From an uncultured Spirochaetaceae bacterium (GTDB lineage: Bacteria; Spirochaetota; Spirochaetia; Sphaerochaetales; Sphaerochaetaceae): 43,729 nt of DNA. Within the stretch, counting starts at the first letter, position 1; each line of letters opens with the position of its first letter. The stretch is from NCBI GenBank assembly GCA_900321635.1, contig ONWV01000015.1:4506-48234 (forward strand), given 5' to 3'. Below are positions 1 to 8,486 of this stretch, one piece after another. The notes under the pieces are model-generated. The model searched no databases and was not told the DNA's origin. It saw nothing but the letters and a program-made list of their open reading frames with translations. The translations under genes were made by a program, and so were the position numbers.

Positions 1-2
1 TG

Positions 3-620
3 CTCATAGAGGAAGAAAAGCCGGATTTCCTGGTTTTGGGCGGTGATATCACAGACGAGAGAACATCCAAGGAAGATATGCAGTGGTTCTATAAACAGGT
101 CGGCAAGATAAACTGCCCGATCTTTTTCATCTACGGAAACCATGACCGCCAGCCTTCTGCGGATTTAGTCGGAGGACGGACATACTCTCCTCAGGAGCTC
201 TACGATACGATTACAAACAACGGAATAATGATTCTCGACGACGAATGGCGCCTGATTTCCGGAGACCTAATCATTCTCGGCCGCGACAGCTTTGACAGTC
301 CCGACCGTCTTTCTCCTGATCAGCTGGCACCCAGACCGTCCAATGCCTATGTGATCACGTTCGACCATTCTCCGTACGAGTACGCTGACATTGAGAAAAC
401 CGGATCTGATCTTCAGGTCTCAGGTCACTCACATGCAGGTCAGATTTTCCCGCTTAGGATTGTCTACGACATTGCCGGATACGATGTTCAGGGCTTCTAC
501 CACCACGGCAATACGGATGTCTATGTTTCCTCCGGAGTCGGCGGCTGGTATGTGCCTATCAGAACCGAAGGCCATTGCGCATACGAAGTGATAACACTTC
601 TGCCTAAAGAGGGTAAATAA
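3..620 (+). CDS. Metallophosphoesterase, calcineurin-like, 5'-truncated by the window edge
   Basis: The open frame enters from the left edge (first complete codon at 3) and stops at 618-620, so the N-terminus lies outside the window. Visible motifs are GGDITDE (a GD-x2-D metal site), GNHDR (the GNH-D/E motif) and GHSHAGQ, close to the GHTHGGQ motif of this family. These supply the di-metal centre of calcineurin-like phosphoesterases. The first motif, D-x-H, should lie just upstream of the window. The GHSHAGQIFP ending resembles the YkuE-like branch, which often carries an N-terminal membrane anchor; whether this one does cannot be seen. Substrate is unknown. It is convergent with the MFS gene, and the two stop codons abut with no terminator between them. 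Confidence 0.9.
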   Translation, partial: LIEEEKPDFLVLGGDITDERTSKEDMQWFYKQVGKINCPIFFIYGNHDRQPSADLVGGRTYSPQELYDTITNNGIMILDDEWRLISGDLIILGRDSFDSPDRLSPDQLAPRPSNAYVITFDHSPYEYADIEKTGSDLQVSGHSHAGQIFPLRIVYDIAGYDVQGFYHHGNTDVYVSSGVGGWYVPIRTEGHCAYEVITLLPKEGK

Positions 621-1874
621 TTAGTCTTTATCGTGCTTTCTGATTATCAGATAGGATCCTATGGTCAGGCATGTGAAAATCAGCGCCATTGTTGAGAATG
701 TCAGGCTGAATGCCATGCCTAAGCCCGTTGTTGCCACCAGCAGGTCAATCTCCACACCTGTGAGCCATTGTGAAAGCTGCTGTGAAAGACAACCGATGAA
801 GTTGTAGACTCCCATGACTGAGGCATTGTTTTCCGCCGTCGTGTGTTCTTTGACAAACACTCCGCCCTGAACGATGATCGAACCTGTGCTGAATCCGAAA
901 AGAACATCACAGAACATGGAGAACCAGAACATCGGGCTGCTTTCGGACTGCTTCGAGACGCTTAAAAGCATTGTAGCGGCTATGTGAAGGATGCAGATTC
1001 TGACAAGGGTCTGTCCCAGAGTCTTATTTGTTTTCTCTCTGTAAAGACTGACCCATGATTCTCCCAAGGTGCTTGCTACAATAGTTCCGATGCTTATTGC
1101 AATTCCGCTCAGACCTGAAAGATGCTCGAGCGAGGGGAATGCGACTGAAGTCCATTTGGTGCACCAAAGACCCTGGTAGCAGACAAGACTCGGAGCCTCA
1201 ATCAGCCAGAGCATGATGCCTGCGAGCAGAAGAGGCGTGGTGAATGTGAACTTCACATCTCCTGTTATGGTTGTAAAGATATTGCCCTGAGACGGCTGAG
1301 ATGTTCTTCTGCCTTCTATGACAATCATGAATAGACCCAGTGCAAATGTCATGGCAGAGATTGCACTGAACATTGACTTTGCCGGAACGACTTCCAGAAG
1401 TGCCTTCAGAGGGGCTGCTGCCACAATGCTTCCCAAAGCGCTTACAAAGATTCCGAATCCGTAGTATTTTGCATATCGGTCAGACTCAAAGGAATCACGC
1501 ATGAAATAGATCATGCCGATGAAAATCGGACTTGTTCCAAGACCTAATAGAAAGCGCCCTGCGGCAAGAACTGCCACCGTACTTCCGTTTGAAAAGATCA
1601 CAAGACCGCATGCTGCGATAATCAGACCCGAACCTATCAGCCTTCCTGCTCCCATCCTCCTGCAGAGCGTTCCGACAAACAGCTGCATGGTGGCATAGGG
1701 CAGAAAGTACATGCTTGAGATAAAGCCGGTCTGAGCTGAACTGAAGTTGTACCTCATCTGCAGGACCGGCATTATGATGGACGGAGAGAGCTTGATGAAA
1801 TAGCTTAAAAAGTAGGCTAAATAAAAGCCCATAAGAGCTGCAAAAAGTCTGGTCCCGGATGTTTTATCTTTCAT
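621..1874 (-). CDS. MFS transporter
   Basis: A 417-residue, highly hydrophobic protein with the size and 12-helix pattern of a major facilitator superfamily permease. An RRMGAGRLIGSG segment, typical of the loop between helices 2 and 3, is visible. Substrate is not predictable. The frame is open back to 1997, but those extra codons would overlap the divergent MutS-like gene. I start at the ATG at 1872-1874 (MKDKTSGTRLF), which leads directly into the first membrane helix. No Shine-Dalgarno sequence precedes it. A TATACT -10 box ends 8 bases upstream, so the message is probably leaderless or nearly so. The gene is divergent from the MutS-like gene, with only 39 bases between start codons. Confidence 0.85.
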   Translation of the reverse strand: MKDKTSGTRLFAALMGFYLAYFLSYFIKLSPSIIMPVLQMRYNFSSAQTGFISSMYFLPYATMQLFVGTLCRRMGAGRLIGSGLIIAACGLVIFSNGSTVAVLAAGRFLLGLGTSPIFIGMIYFMRDSFESDRYAKYYGFGIFVSALGSIVAAAPLKALLEVVPAKSMFSAISAMTFALGLFMIVIEGRRTSQPSQGNIFTTITGDVKFTFTTPLLLAGIMLWLIEAPSLVCYQGLWCTKWTSVAFPSLEHLSGLSGIAISIGTIVASTLGESWVSLYREKTNKTLGQTLVRICILHIAATMLLSVSKQSESSPMFWFSMFCDVLFGFSTGSIIVQGGVFVKEHTTAENNASVMGVYNFIGCLSQQLSQWLTGVEIDLLVATTGLGMAFSLTFSTMALIFTCLTIGSYLIIRKHDKD

Positions 1875-1882
1875 ATTGCTGA

Positions 1883-1888
1883 AGTATA
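1883..1888 (-). promoter_or_regulatory. Predicted -10 box for the MFS gene
   Basis: On the minus strand this reads TATACT, 8 bases before the ATG ending at 1874. No clear -35 box is seen at the usual distance. Its closeness to the start codon and the lack of a Shine-Dalgarno sequence suggest a leaderless transcript. Confidence 0.4.
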
Positions 1889-1901
1889 GCATATTGCATG
1901 C

Positions 1902-1907
1902 TAGAAT
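1902..1907 (+). promoter_or_regulatory. Predicted -10 box for the MutS-like gene
   Basis: TAGAAT lies exactly 6 bases before the ATG at 1914. A good -35 is not evident. There is no Shine-Dalgarno sequence in the 39-base divergent spacer, so transcription from this box would start at or next to the start codon. Confidence 0.4.
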
Positions 1908-1913
1908 TACTGC

Positions 1914-3638
1914 ATGGAAGAAAAAAGCGGTATCAGTATTATTTTCCCCAACGGTAGCTATGACAGATGCAGGACCCTCAGTGACATCACGATTCATGAC
2001 CTGGCCCTTGATGTCATCTGCAGGAGCCTCTCAGATAAGGAAAAAGAGCAGAGTCTGATTCTTGGAATCATGTCCAAGGTCACATCAGACCCCGAAGTTG
2101 TTCAGTTCCGCCTGGATGTGTTTGAGGACATCTACAAGAATCCGGCCTTCAGGGAAAAGATGCTCGAAGTTCTGGACAAGATCGAGTTTCTCAAGGATTT
2201 CGGAAGCTTCAGACGTGACAACGAAGAGGCCTCGGGAACCTGGGATCTGGTACACCGTCTTGAGGAAATCCGGGATTACATCGGCTATGTCGAATCCCTT
2301 CAGCAGTGTCTGTCTGACAGCAGCCTCAAGTCCAGAGGCCTGAAGGAACTTAAAAAGAAGATTGACGGAATCTACAATGACAGCAGCTTCACGGAGCTTA
2401 AGAAGGATATCGAGAGCCTGAAGGGCTCGACCTCGAACCTAAAGAGCGTGACGCTCGGTGTGAATCTGAATGAGCGTTTCGAGGCCAAGGAAATCGGACT
2501 GATATCGGTGAACGCCAAGAGCTTTTCGAAGTCCACGATTCTTGAGAATTTCGGAAACAGAATCGTAGGTAGGGATAAGATCAACAAGGATGAGACCTGG
2601 GACGGGAGCATGAAGTTTCAGCCGTTCTCAACCGGTGAAGGCACAACGACCGGTAGCCTCGAGGGGATGGCACGGGCAAGGATGATGGTTGAGAACCCGA
2701 TTCTGATGATGGCCATGGTGCCGGACGGAGATATGGGTAAGGATGTGACCAGCCACATGGACAGGATTACGGACCATATGCTGGCCAAGACGATGAAGGC
2801 CGTAAAGGAAGTTCTGAACAAATATGTGGGACTTTCGATTATGAACATTACGGCCCTGATTCCCGAGTTTCTGTACTACGTCAGATGGGCACAGTTTATA
2901 AAAAAGCAGCAGGATAGGGGACGGGTTTTCTGCAAGGCCTCAATTCTTGCAGATAAGGGCAAATCCCACACAAGAATGAATGCAAAGGGCTTTTACAACC
3001 TGCGCCTTGCCTGCGCCACGGAATCTCCGGCTGAGATTGTGGACAACGACCTTGTATTTGACGACGATAAGAACACATACATCCTCACCGGAGCCAACCG
3101 CGGGGGAAAGACTACGGTGACCCAAGCTGTGGGGCTTTTGTATGTTCTTGCCCAGGGTGGAATCTTCGTACCTGCCAAGGAGTTTGAGTTTACACCCGCG
3201 GACTGCATCTTCACGCACTATCCTGCGGATGAGGATAAGACGCTGGACTTCGGAAGACTGGGCGAGGAGTGTAACCGCTTCCGCGAGCTGTTTTCCCAGT
3301 GTACCAAGGATAGCCTGCTTCTTCTGAACGAGACGTTTTCCACAACATCGTTTGAGGAAGGTTTTTTCATAGCAAAGGACGCTGTCAGGGCAATATTGAA
3401 AAAGGGTACGAGGTGTATTTTCAACACCCACATGCATAAGCTTGCATCGGACATAGACAGTCTGAATCAGGAAAGCACAAAGGAGGGGGCAACGGTCAAA
3501 GCTGCATCTCTTGTTGCGCTTTCAGACGGAGGTCAGAGGTCTTTCAAGGTCTGTGTCATGCCTCCGCAGGGAATGTCATATGCAAGTGATATTGCCCGTA
3601 AGTACGGGGTGACCTATGAAATGCTTGTAAATAGCTGA
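1914..3638 (+). CDS. MutS-family ATPase (C-terminal domain type)
   Basis: A 574-residue protein whose C-terminal half is a MutS-type ABC ATPase. Walker A is GANRGGKTT (about residues 393-401). A TLDFGRLGEE stretch follows, then Walker B-like DSLLLLNE (about 466-473), then an FNTHMHKLA stretch like the H-motif region. The N-terminal half is helical and charged, like MutS lever and clamp segments, but the protein is far shorter than MutS (about 850 residues) and I see no N-terminal mismatch-binding domain. It is therefore unlikely to be the mismatch recognition protein. A Smr nuclease domain, expected in MutS2, is also absent. Walker B has Asn where Asp is usual. The start at 1914 is predicted to be leaderless. 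Confidence 0.85.
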   Translation: MEEKSGISIIFPNGSYDRCRTLSDITIHDLALDVICRSLSDKEKEQSLILGIMSKVTSDPEVVQFRLDVFEDIYKNPAFREKMLEVLDKIEFLKDFGSFRRDNEEASGTWDLVHRLEEIRDYIGYVESLQQCLSDSSLKSRGLKELKKKIDGIYNDSSFTELKKDIESLKGSTSNLKSVTLGVNLNERFEAKEIGLISVNAKSFSKSTILENFGNRIVGRDKINKDETWDGSMKFQPFSTGEGTTTGSLEGMARARMMVENPILMMAMVPDGDMGKDVTSHMDRITDHMLAKTMKAVKEVLNKYVGLSIMNITALIPEFLYYVRWAQFIKKQQDRGRVFCKASILADKGKSHTRMNAKGFYNLRLACATESPAEIVDNDLVFDDDKNTYILTGANRGGKTTVTQAVGLLYVLAQGGIFVPAKEFEFTPADCIFTHYPADEDKTLDFGRLGEECNRFRELFSQCTKDSLLLLNETFSTTSFEEGFFIAKDAVRAILKKGTRCIFNTHMHKLASDIDSLNQESTKEGATVKAASLVALSDGGQRSFKVCVMPPQGMSYASDIARKYGVTYEMLVNS

Positions 3639-3652
3639 GGCCACAGTATAAT
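3625..3652 (+). promoter_or_regulatory. Predicted promoter of the PreA-like/isomerase/dehydrogenase operon
   Basis: TTGTAA (3625-3630), 16 bases, TATAAT (3647-3652). The -35 box lies inside the last codons of the MutS-like gene. Transcription would start near 3659, and AAGGAG lies 10 bases before the ATG at 3676. Confidence 0.6.
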
Positions 3653-3675
3653 TCTTACCAAGGAGTATCCGCAGA

Positions 3676-5181
3676 ATGGAATATAAGCTAGATTTCGATG
3701 GTTCAGAAGTCAACAGATGTCTTCTTTGTTCAGACCCGCCGTGCTCAGGTGCCTGCCCGCAGGGGGCTCCGGTAGGGGATATAATGAGGTCTTTGTACTT
3801 CTCGAATGTCTCCGAGGCACATCGGAAATCCAAGAAGATAGACTGCACATACTGCAACGCCCCTTGCGTTGATGCCTGTGTTCTCAAGCACGAGAAAGTT
3901 CCTCTTGATATCAGAACCTGCATCATGAGCATCAACGATTCGGAAAAAGAGATTCCCAAACCCAAGATTTCAAAGGTGAATCTGTCCACCGATATCTGCG
4001 GAGTGAAGCTGGATAATCCGTTCCTGCTTTCGTCTTCCGTAGTAGCCAGCACCTATGACATGTGTAAGCGCGCCTTCGAAGCAGGCTGGGCCGGGGTTGC
4101 CTTCAAGACAATCTGCAACTTCCCTCAGCATGAGGCATCGCCCAGATTCAGCGCGATTCACAACCATGCCAACGCATTCTGCGGCTTCAAGAACATCGAG
4201 CAGCTTTCGGACCACAGCGTTGAGGAAAACATGCAGATTTTCAGGCATCTGAAATCCGACTTCCCCGACAAGGTCATTGTGGCATCGATTATGGGCAGCA
4301 ATGCTCAGGAATGGACACGTCTTGCAAGTGAATGTGAGAAAGCAGGCGCCTCCGTAATTGAATGCAACTTCTCCTGCCCCAACCTTGAGGACGGCGACCT
4401 TGGAGTCACCATCGGACAGTCCGAGACTCTGATCAAGCGTTTCACCCGTGCCACCAAGAGCGGAACAAGCCTTCCTGTTCTTGTGAAACTTACTCCGAAC
4501 ATCACCGACATGGTCCCCATGGCCCTGGCTGCCAAAGAGGGCGGGGCGGATGGAATTGCCGCCATCAACACAATCAACTCGATCACCGGTGTCAATATCG
4601 ATACCCTTGTGGCCGAACCTTCTGTTCGCGGAAGGTCCATAGTCGGAGGCTACTCAGGCTCCGCGGTCAAGCCCATCGCCCTGAGGTTCATATCTGATCT
4701 TGCCAAGGCAAAGGGCCTTGAGGGCCTGCACATAAGCGGCATGGGCGGAATCGAGACCTGGATCGATGCCCTTGAGTTCATTCTTCTCGGAGCAGGCAGT
4801 GTCCAGGTGACGACCTCTGTTATGCAGTACGGCTATAGAATCATAGATGACCTCATAAGCGGATTGTCTTACTACATGAAGGCCAAGGGCATCAGCTCGG
4901 TCAAGAAGCTCATAGGCGGTGCCGTGAGCTCGGTCGTGGACCACAGAAGCATAGAGCGTGGTACGATTCTTCTTCCTGTCTTTGATACGGAAAAGTGTAT
5001 TGGGTGCGGAAGGTGCTACATCTCATGCATGGACGGAGGCCATCAGGCAATAAGGTTTGACAAGGAAACCAGAAGGCCTCATCTTACAGGCTCAAAGTGC
5101 GTCGGCTGCCACCTGTGCCGTCTTGTGTGTCCCGTGAACGCTGTAGGCGTGGCTAAGAAAACAATAGGAAACAAGAACTGA
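3676..5181 (+). CDS. PreA-like Fe-S flavoprotein with extra N-terminal PreT-type Fe-S domain
   Basis: 501 residues in three parts. The N-terminus carries C15-x2-C18-x4-C23-x3-C27, the spacing of the first Fe-S site of dihydropyrimidine dehydrogenase (DPD), and a second cysteine set C57-x2-C60-x3-C64-x3-C68. The middle is a dihydroorotate-dehydrogenase-type FMN barrel closely like PreA (ECNFSCPNLE, GGYSGSAVKPIALRF, GGIETW). The C-terminus has two 4Fe-4S motifs (CIGCGRCYISC from about 441, CVGCHLCRLVCP from about 475). In DPD the N-terminal cluster domain is separated from the barrel by FAD and NADPH domains; these are missing, and no PreT gene is present. The loop that holds the DPD catalytic Cys (GLACGQ) reads GVTIGQ. 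It probably transfers electrons to or from a cyclic substrate; pyrimidine reduction is only one option. Confidence 0.85.
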   Translation: MEYKLDFDGSEVNRCLLCSDPPCSGACPQGAPVGDIMRSLYFSNVSEAHRKSKKIDCTYCNAPCVDACVLKHEKVPLDIRTCIMSINDSEKEIPKPKISKVNLSTDICGVKLDNPFLLSSSVVASTYDMCKRAFEAGWAGVAFKTICNFPQHEASPRFSAIHNHANAFCGFKNIEQLSDHSVEENMQIFRHLKSDFPDKVIVASIMGSNAQEWTRLASECEKAGASVIECNFSCPNLEDGDLGVTIGQSETLIKRFTRATKSGTSLPVLVKLTPNITDMVPMALAAKEGGADGIAAINTINSITGVNIDTLVAEPSVRGRSIVGGYSGSAVKPIALRFISDLAKAKGLEGLHISGMGGIETWIDALEFILLGAGSVQVTTSVMQYGYRIIDDLISGLSYYMKAKGISSVKKLIGGAVSSVVDHRSIERGTILLPVFDTEKCIGCGRCYISCMDGGHQAIRFDKETRRPHLTGSKCVGCHLCRLVCPVNAVGVAKKTIGNKN

Positions 5182-5182
5182 T

Positions 5183-6079
5183 ATGAAAGAATCAATTCAC
5201 AAGTATTTCCAGGTCGGAACAATTGTTTGGATGAGCTATCCCAACAGAGACGTTCTGGACGCAATAAAGACAATTGCCAGCGATGACTTTTTCGATGCAA
5301 TCGAAGTTACACAGAACAAGGATCCTCAGTCTAAGATCAAAGAGAAAGCTCTTCTTGATCAGTCCCACCTTAAAGTCTGCTACGGCGCACAGCCCAGGCT
5401 TCTTGGTCCGAAGCTTAATCCCAATGCCTTAGATGAATCCGAGCGCGCCAAGGCAGAGGCAACACTGATTGAAGCCATTGACGAGGCAGAGTACTTCGGA
5501 GCAAAGGGAATTGCATTCCTTGCAGGAAAGTGGGAAGAATCAACAAAAGATAAGGCTTATGAGCAGCTTCTCAAGACAACAAACAACGTCTGTTCCTATG
5601 CCGCAAAGAAGAACATGAACGTTGAACTTGAGGTCTTTGACTTTGACGTTGACAAGGCTGCACTGATCGGACCTGCACCTCTTGCTGCAAAGTTCGCTTC
5701 CGACGTTCGTATGAAGCATTCCAACTTCGGTCTTTTGGTTGACCTATCACATTTTCCGATCACTTTCGAGAACAGCCATCAGGTTATTACAACATGCCGC
5801 CCATACATCACACATTTCCACATCGGAAACGCTGTTGCGGTCAAGGGACGTGAGGGATACGGTGATTTTCATCAGCGCTTCGGTTTCCCAGGCTCGGCAA
5901 ATGATACCGCGGAGCTTCTTGATTTCTTCAGAGAACTCAAGGCAAACGGTTTCTTTGATGCAGACAATCCGTATGTCCTTTCAATCGAGGTCAAGCCATG
6001 GAAGGATGAGGACGAGAATATCATCGTCGCCAATACAAAGAGAGTCATCAACAGAGCGTGGGCTCTTCTTGAGGACTGA
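5183..6079 (+). CDS. Sugar phosphate isomerase/epimerase-like TIM barrel
   Basis: 298 residues of the AP_endonuc_2 (xylose-isomerase-like) TIM-barrel superfamily. Supporting segments are NVELEVFDFDVD, NFGLLVDLSHFPITF, ITHFHIGNAV and VLSIEVKPW, which place the conserved acidic and histidine metal ligands on successive strands. Members isomerise or epimerise sugars and keto-acids such as hydroxypyruvate, or cleave 3-keto-glycosides. The exact substrate cannot be read from sequence. It starts 1 base after the PreA-like stop, with a weak purine-rich site (AGGAAA) upstream, so it is co-transcribed and probably translationally coupled. The following D-2-hydroxyacid dehydrogenase suggests a keto-acid/hydroxy-acid pathway. 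Confidence 0.85.
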   Translation: MKESIHKYFQVGTIVWMSYPNRDVLDAIKTIASDDFFDAIEVTQNKDPQSKIKEKALLDQSHLKVCYGAQPRLLGPKLNPNALDESERAKAEATLIEAIDEAEYFGAKGIAFLAGKWEESTKDKAYEQLLKTTNNVCSYAAKKNMNVELEVFDFDVDKAALIGPAPLAAKFASDVRMKHSNFGLLVDLSHFPITFENSHQVITTCRPYITHFHIGNAVAVKGREGYGDFHQRFGFPGSANDTAELLDFFRELKANGFFDADNPYVLSIEVKPWKDEDENIIVANTKRVINRAWALLED

Positions 6080-6093
6080 TTGAGGATTTAAAA

Positions 6094-7062
6094 GTGAAGA
6101 TTGTAGTTCTGGACGGCTATACAGAGAATCCCGGAGATCTCTCCTGGGACGGACTTAAGGCTTTTGGCGATCTGAAGGTCTATGACAGATCTTCTCTTAC
6201 AGATCCCAATGATGCAATCAAGAGAATCGGAGATGCAGAGATTGTTTTCACAAACAAGACTCCCATCACAAAGCAGGTCTTCGATGCCTGCCCGAATATC
6301 AAATTCATCGCAGTCCTTGCAACAGGCTATAACGTTGTTGATACAGCCTATGCAAAGGAGAAGGGAATTCCCGTATCCAACGTTCCAACATACGGAACCG
6401 ACAGTGTCAGCCAGTTTGCAATAGCTCTTCTTCTTGAGCTTTGCCACCACATCGGCCATCACAGCAAGACCGTTTATGACGGAAAGTGGCAGAACCACAT
6501 TGACTGGTGCTATTGGGATTTCCCGCTTATTGAGCTTGCTGGAAAGACGATGGGAATCATCGGATTCGGTAGAATCGGTCACAGAACAGGACAGATTGCC
6601 AAGGCTCTGAACATGAACGTCATAGTCAATGATACCTTCATAAATCCGGCGTTTGAGGCAGAAGGCTTTGAGTATGTTGACAGAGACACCATCCTGGCAA
6701 AGAGCGATGTGATTGTACTTCATTGCCCGCTTTTCCCTGACACAATGGGAATCATCAACAAGGATTCGATCAAGAAGATGAAAGACGGTGTGATGATCAT
6801 CAACAACAGCCGCGGACCACTTATTGTTGAGCAGGATCTTTGTGATGCTCTTAACAGCGGAAAGGTCGCAGGTGCTGCCGTTGACGTTGTTTCAACAGAG
6901 CCGATTAAAGCTGACAACCCGCTTCTTAAGGCAAAAAACTGCATCATCACACCGCACATGAGCTGGGGCGCCAAGGAAGCAAGACAGCGCATCATGGACA
7001 TCAGCGTTGCGAACGTCAAGGCATTTTTGGACGGAAAACCTCAGAACGTGGTGAACAAGTGA
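6094..7062 (+). CDS. D-2-hydroxyacid dehydrogenase (glycerate dehydrogenase-like)
   Basis: 322 residues, normal length for the NAD-dependent D-isomer 2-hydroxyacid dehydrogenase family. The Rossmann fingerprint GFGRIG follows GKTMGII. The catalytic Arg lies in NNSRGPL, the Glu in STEPI and the His in TPHMSWG, so the triad is complete. It probably reduces a 2-keto acid such as hydroxypyruvate, or oxidises the D-hydroxy acid. Start is GTG at 6094, preceded by GAGGAT with suitable spacing; no nearby ATG fits the family N-terminus. It is the last gene of the operon beginning at 3676. Its stop is 3 bases from the convergent GntR gene, with no hairpin between. Confidence 0.9.
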   Translation: MKIVVLDGYTENPGDLSWDGLKAFGDLKVYDRSSLTDPNDAIKRIGDAEIVFTNKTPITKQVFDACPNIKFIAVLATGYNVVDTAYAKEKGIPVSNVPTYGTDSVSQFAIALLLELCHHIGHHSKTVYDGKWQNHIDWCYWDFPLIELAGKTMGIIGFGRIGHRTGQIAKALNMNVIVNDTFINPAFEAEGFEYVDRDTILAKSDVIVLHCPLFPDTMGIINKDSIKKMKDGVMIINNSRGPLIVEQDLCDALNSGKVAGAAVDVVSTEPIKADNPLLKAKNCIITPHMSWGAKEARQRIMDISVANVKAFLDGKPQNVVNK

Positions 7063-7065
7063 TTC

Positions 7066-7707
7066 TTACAGGGCAAGGCCTTCAGGGTAGGGTGACTGCG
7101 TGATGTGGTTATAAAGAAGCTCCTTGCAGTCCTTTTTCCTTCCTTTTTCCAGAATATCCAGAATCTTTTCATGCTGAGCGGTATAACTTCTCAGGTGTGA
7201 GCCGTAGATGTTCTGATTCAGTCTGAGCTGATGGATCTTGGCTCCGAGGTGCTCGTACAGGTACATCAGGGCACTGTTTTCCGAAGCGGCAACCAGCTCT
7301 GCGTGGAAGAAAGAATCATTTTCAAAAGCAAGAGCAAGATTTCCAGCTTCTAGGGCAAGCTGGCATTCTGATGCATAGCGCACAAGGTTCTTATAGTGCG
7401 CATTCAAGGAATCCTTGGTAATGAGATCAACTGCAAGGCACTCGAGGCGGATTCTTACATATGCGATGTCGGAGGCCTCGCTTTCGGTGAGGGTGGCCAC
7501 CTCCGCGTAGCAACGGGGTTTGATTGTTACAAGCCCGTATTCGCCAAGTCTTCTGACAGCTTCGCGGACGGGGGTGCGTGACACACCGAACTGCTTTGCC
7601 AACGACTCTTCGGGAATCTTTTCTCCGCCCTTGATTTTTCCGCTCAGAATCTGGGTCTTGAGCAGATTATAGATTTTGTCTGAAAGGTTCTGCGTCTTTG
7701 CTGGCAT
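7066..7707 (-). CDS. GntR-family transcriptional regulator, FadR/FCD subfamily
   Basis: 213 residues. The N-terminal winged helix contains ESLAKQFGVSRTPVREAVRR, the classic GntR recognition helix. The C-terminal part is an all-helical FCD ligand-binding domain (about residues 80-205) with the spaced acidic and histidine residues (ENDSFFHAELV, QHEKILD) that usually bind a metal and a carboxylic acid. FCD regulators commonly sense the organic acid handled by neighbouring enzymes, so the convergent hydroxyacid dehydrogenase operon is the natural target. GGAGA lies 6 bases before the ATG. A promoter and a GTATAC palindrome lie upstream. Confidence 0.9.
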   Translation of the reverse strand: MPAKTQNLSDKIYNLLKTQILSGKIKGGEKIPEESLAKQFGVSRTPVREAVRRLGEYGLVTIKPRCYAEVATLTESEASDIAYVRIRLECLAVDLITKDSLNAHYKNLVRYASECQLALEAGNLALAFENDSFFHAELVAASENSALMYLYEHLGAKIHQLRLNQNIYGSHLRSYTAQHEKILDILEKGRKKDCKELLYNHITQSPYPEGLAL

Positions 7708-7749
7708 TTAGGTCTCCGGTCTTGTTCTTTGTTAAATGTTTATACTGAA

Positions 7750-7777
7750 AATATATCACAGAAAGTATACAATTCAA
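7750..7777 (-). promoter_or_regulatory. Predicted gntR promoter with internal GTATAC palindrome
   Basis: On the minus strand: TTGAAT (7772-7777), 16 bases, TATATT (7750-7755). A GTATAC palindrome (7765-7770) sits in the spacer, where a bound repressor would block RNA polymerase, so autoregulation is possible. The operator role is inference. Confidence 0.5.
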
Positions 7778-7814
7778 GCCGATTGAGAGTATCATGGTTG
7801 ATAAAGGGGTTCTG

Positions 7815-8342
7815 ATGGAAAACAACATTATTTACATAATCCTCCTGGCTGTTCTTCTTTTTAATCTCTATGTCATGCTTGTGGGCCAGAGGCGCAAGAA
7901 GATGTCCGCAGCCGAAGTAAAGAGGCAGGAGACCGAGCTCGCCAAAATCGCCCTGGAGGAACAGAAAAAACACGGCATCAAATTCAGTGCGCACAACACA
8001 TACATGAACGACAAGGGTAAGGCCCTTTTGGCTGCAATAGACTCTAAAAAGCGCTTTCTCGGAATCTTTTTCGGAGATAATGCCCAGATTATAAGCTATG
8101 ACGATATCGAGGATGTCCAGCAGGTCATAGATGAAGATGACAAGTACATAAACACAATCAATGTGGAAATATCCCTGAAGTCGGGGCGCACTCTTTCTTA
8201 TCCGTTTGCGACGCAGAAAAGGCGCAAGAAGAGTTGGATATCACAGTTCATCATGAGGGATTCGGGGGGATTTGCCACTGCAATCCGAAATCTCAATCAT
8301 CCATGTTCTGAGGAAGAATCAGATTCTGAACAAAAGAAGTAA
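7815..8342 (+). CDS. Membrane-anchored protein of unknown function
   Basis: About 175 residues. One N-terminal membrane helix (NIIYIILLAVLLFNLYVML) is followed by a charged segment rich in Lys, Arg and Glu and a predicted cytoplasmic beta-rich domain (roughly residues 60-160). That domain contains FGDNAQIISYDDIEDVQ and INVEISLKSGRTLSYPF and recalls small PH-like or lipid-facing domains, but I do not recognise a family. The frame is open from an ATG at 7794. I prefer the ATG at 7815 because AAAGGGG lies just upstream and the hydrophobic helix follows at once. The C-terminus is acidic (EEESDSEQKK). No neighbour clarifies its role. Confidence 0.6.
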   Translation: MENNIIYIILLAVLLFNLYVMLVGQRRKKMSAAEVKRQETELAKIALEEQKKHGIKFSAHNTYMNDKGKALLAAIDSKKRFLGIFFGDNAQIISYDDIEDVQQVIDEDDKYINTINVEISLKSGRTLSYPFATQKRRKKSWISQFIMRDSGGFATAIRNLNHPCSEEESDSEQKK

Positions 8343-8486
8343 CGAAAATCACAGCCACAACACTCTGCGAGAAGATCGACTGGATGATGACAGGGAAGTT
8401 TTTCCAGATCCCGACATGCTTAACTTGTCATTTATTCTCAACAAACATTTATTGTATCATTTTAAAGGGACAGGGAGGTGTCCGTA

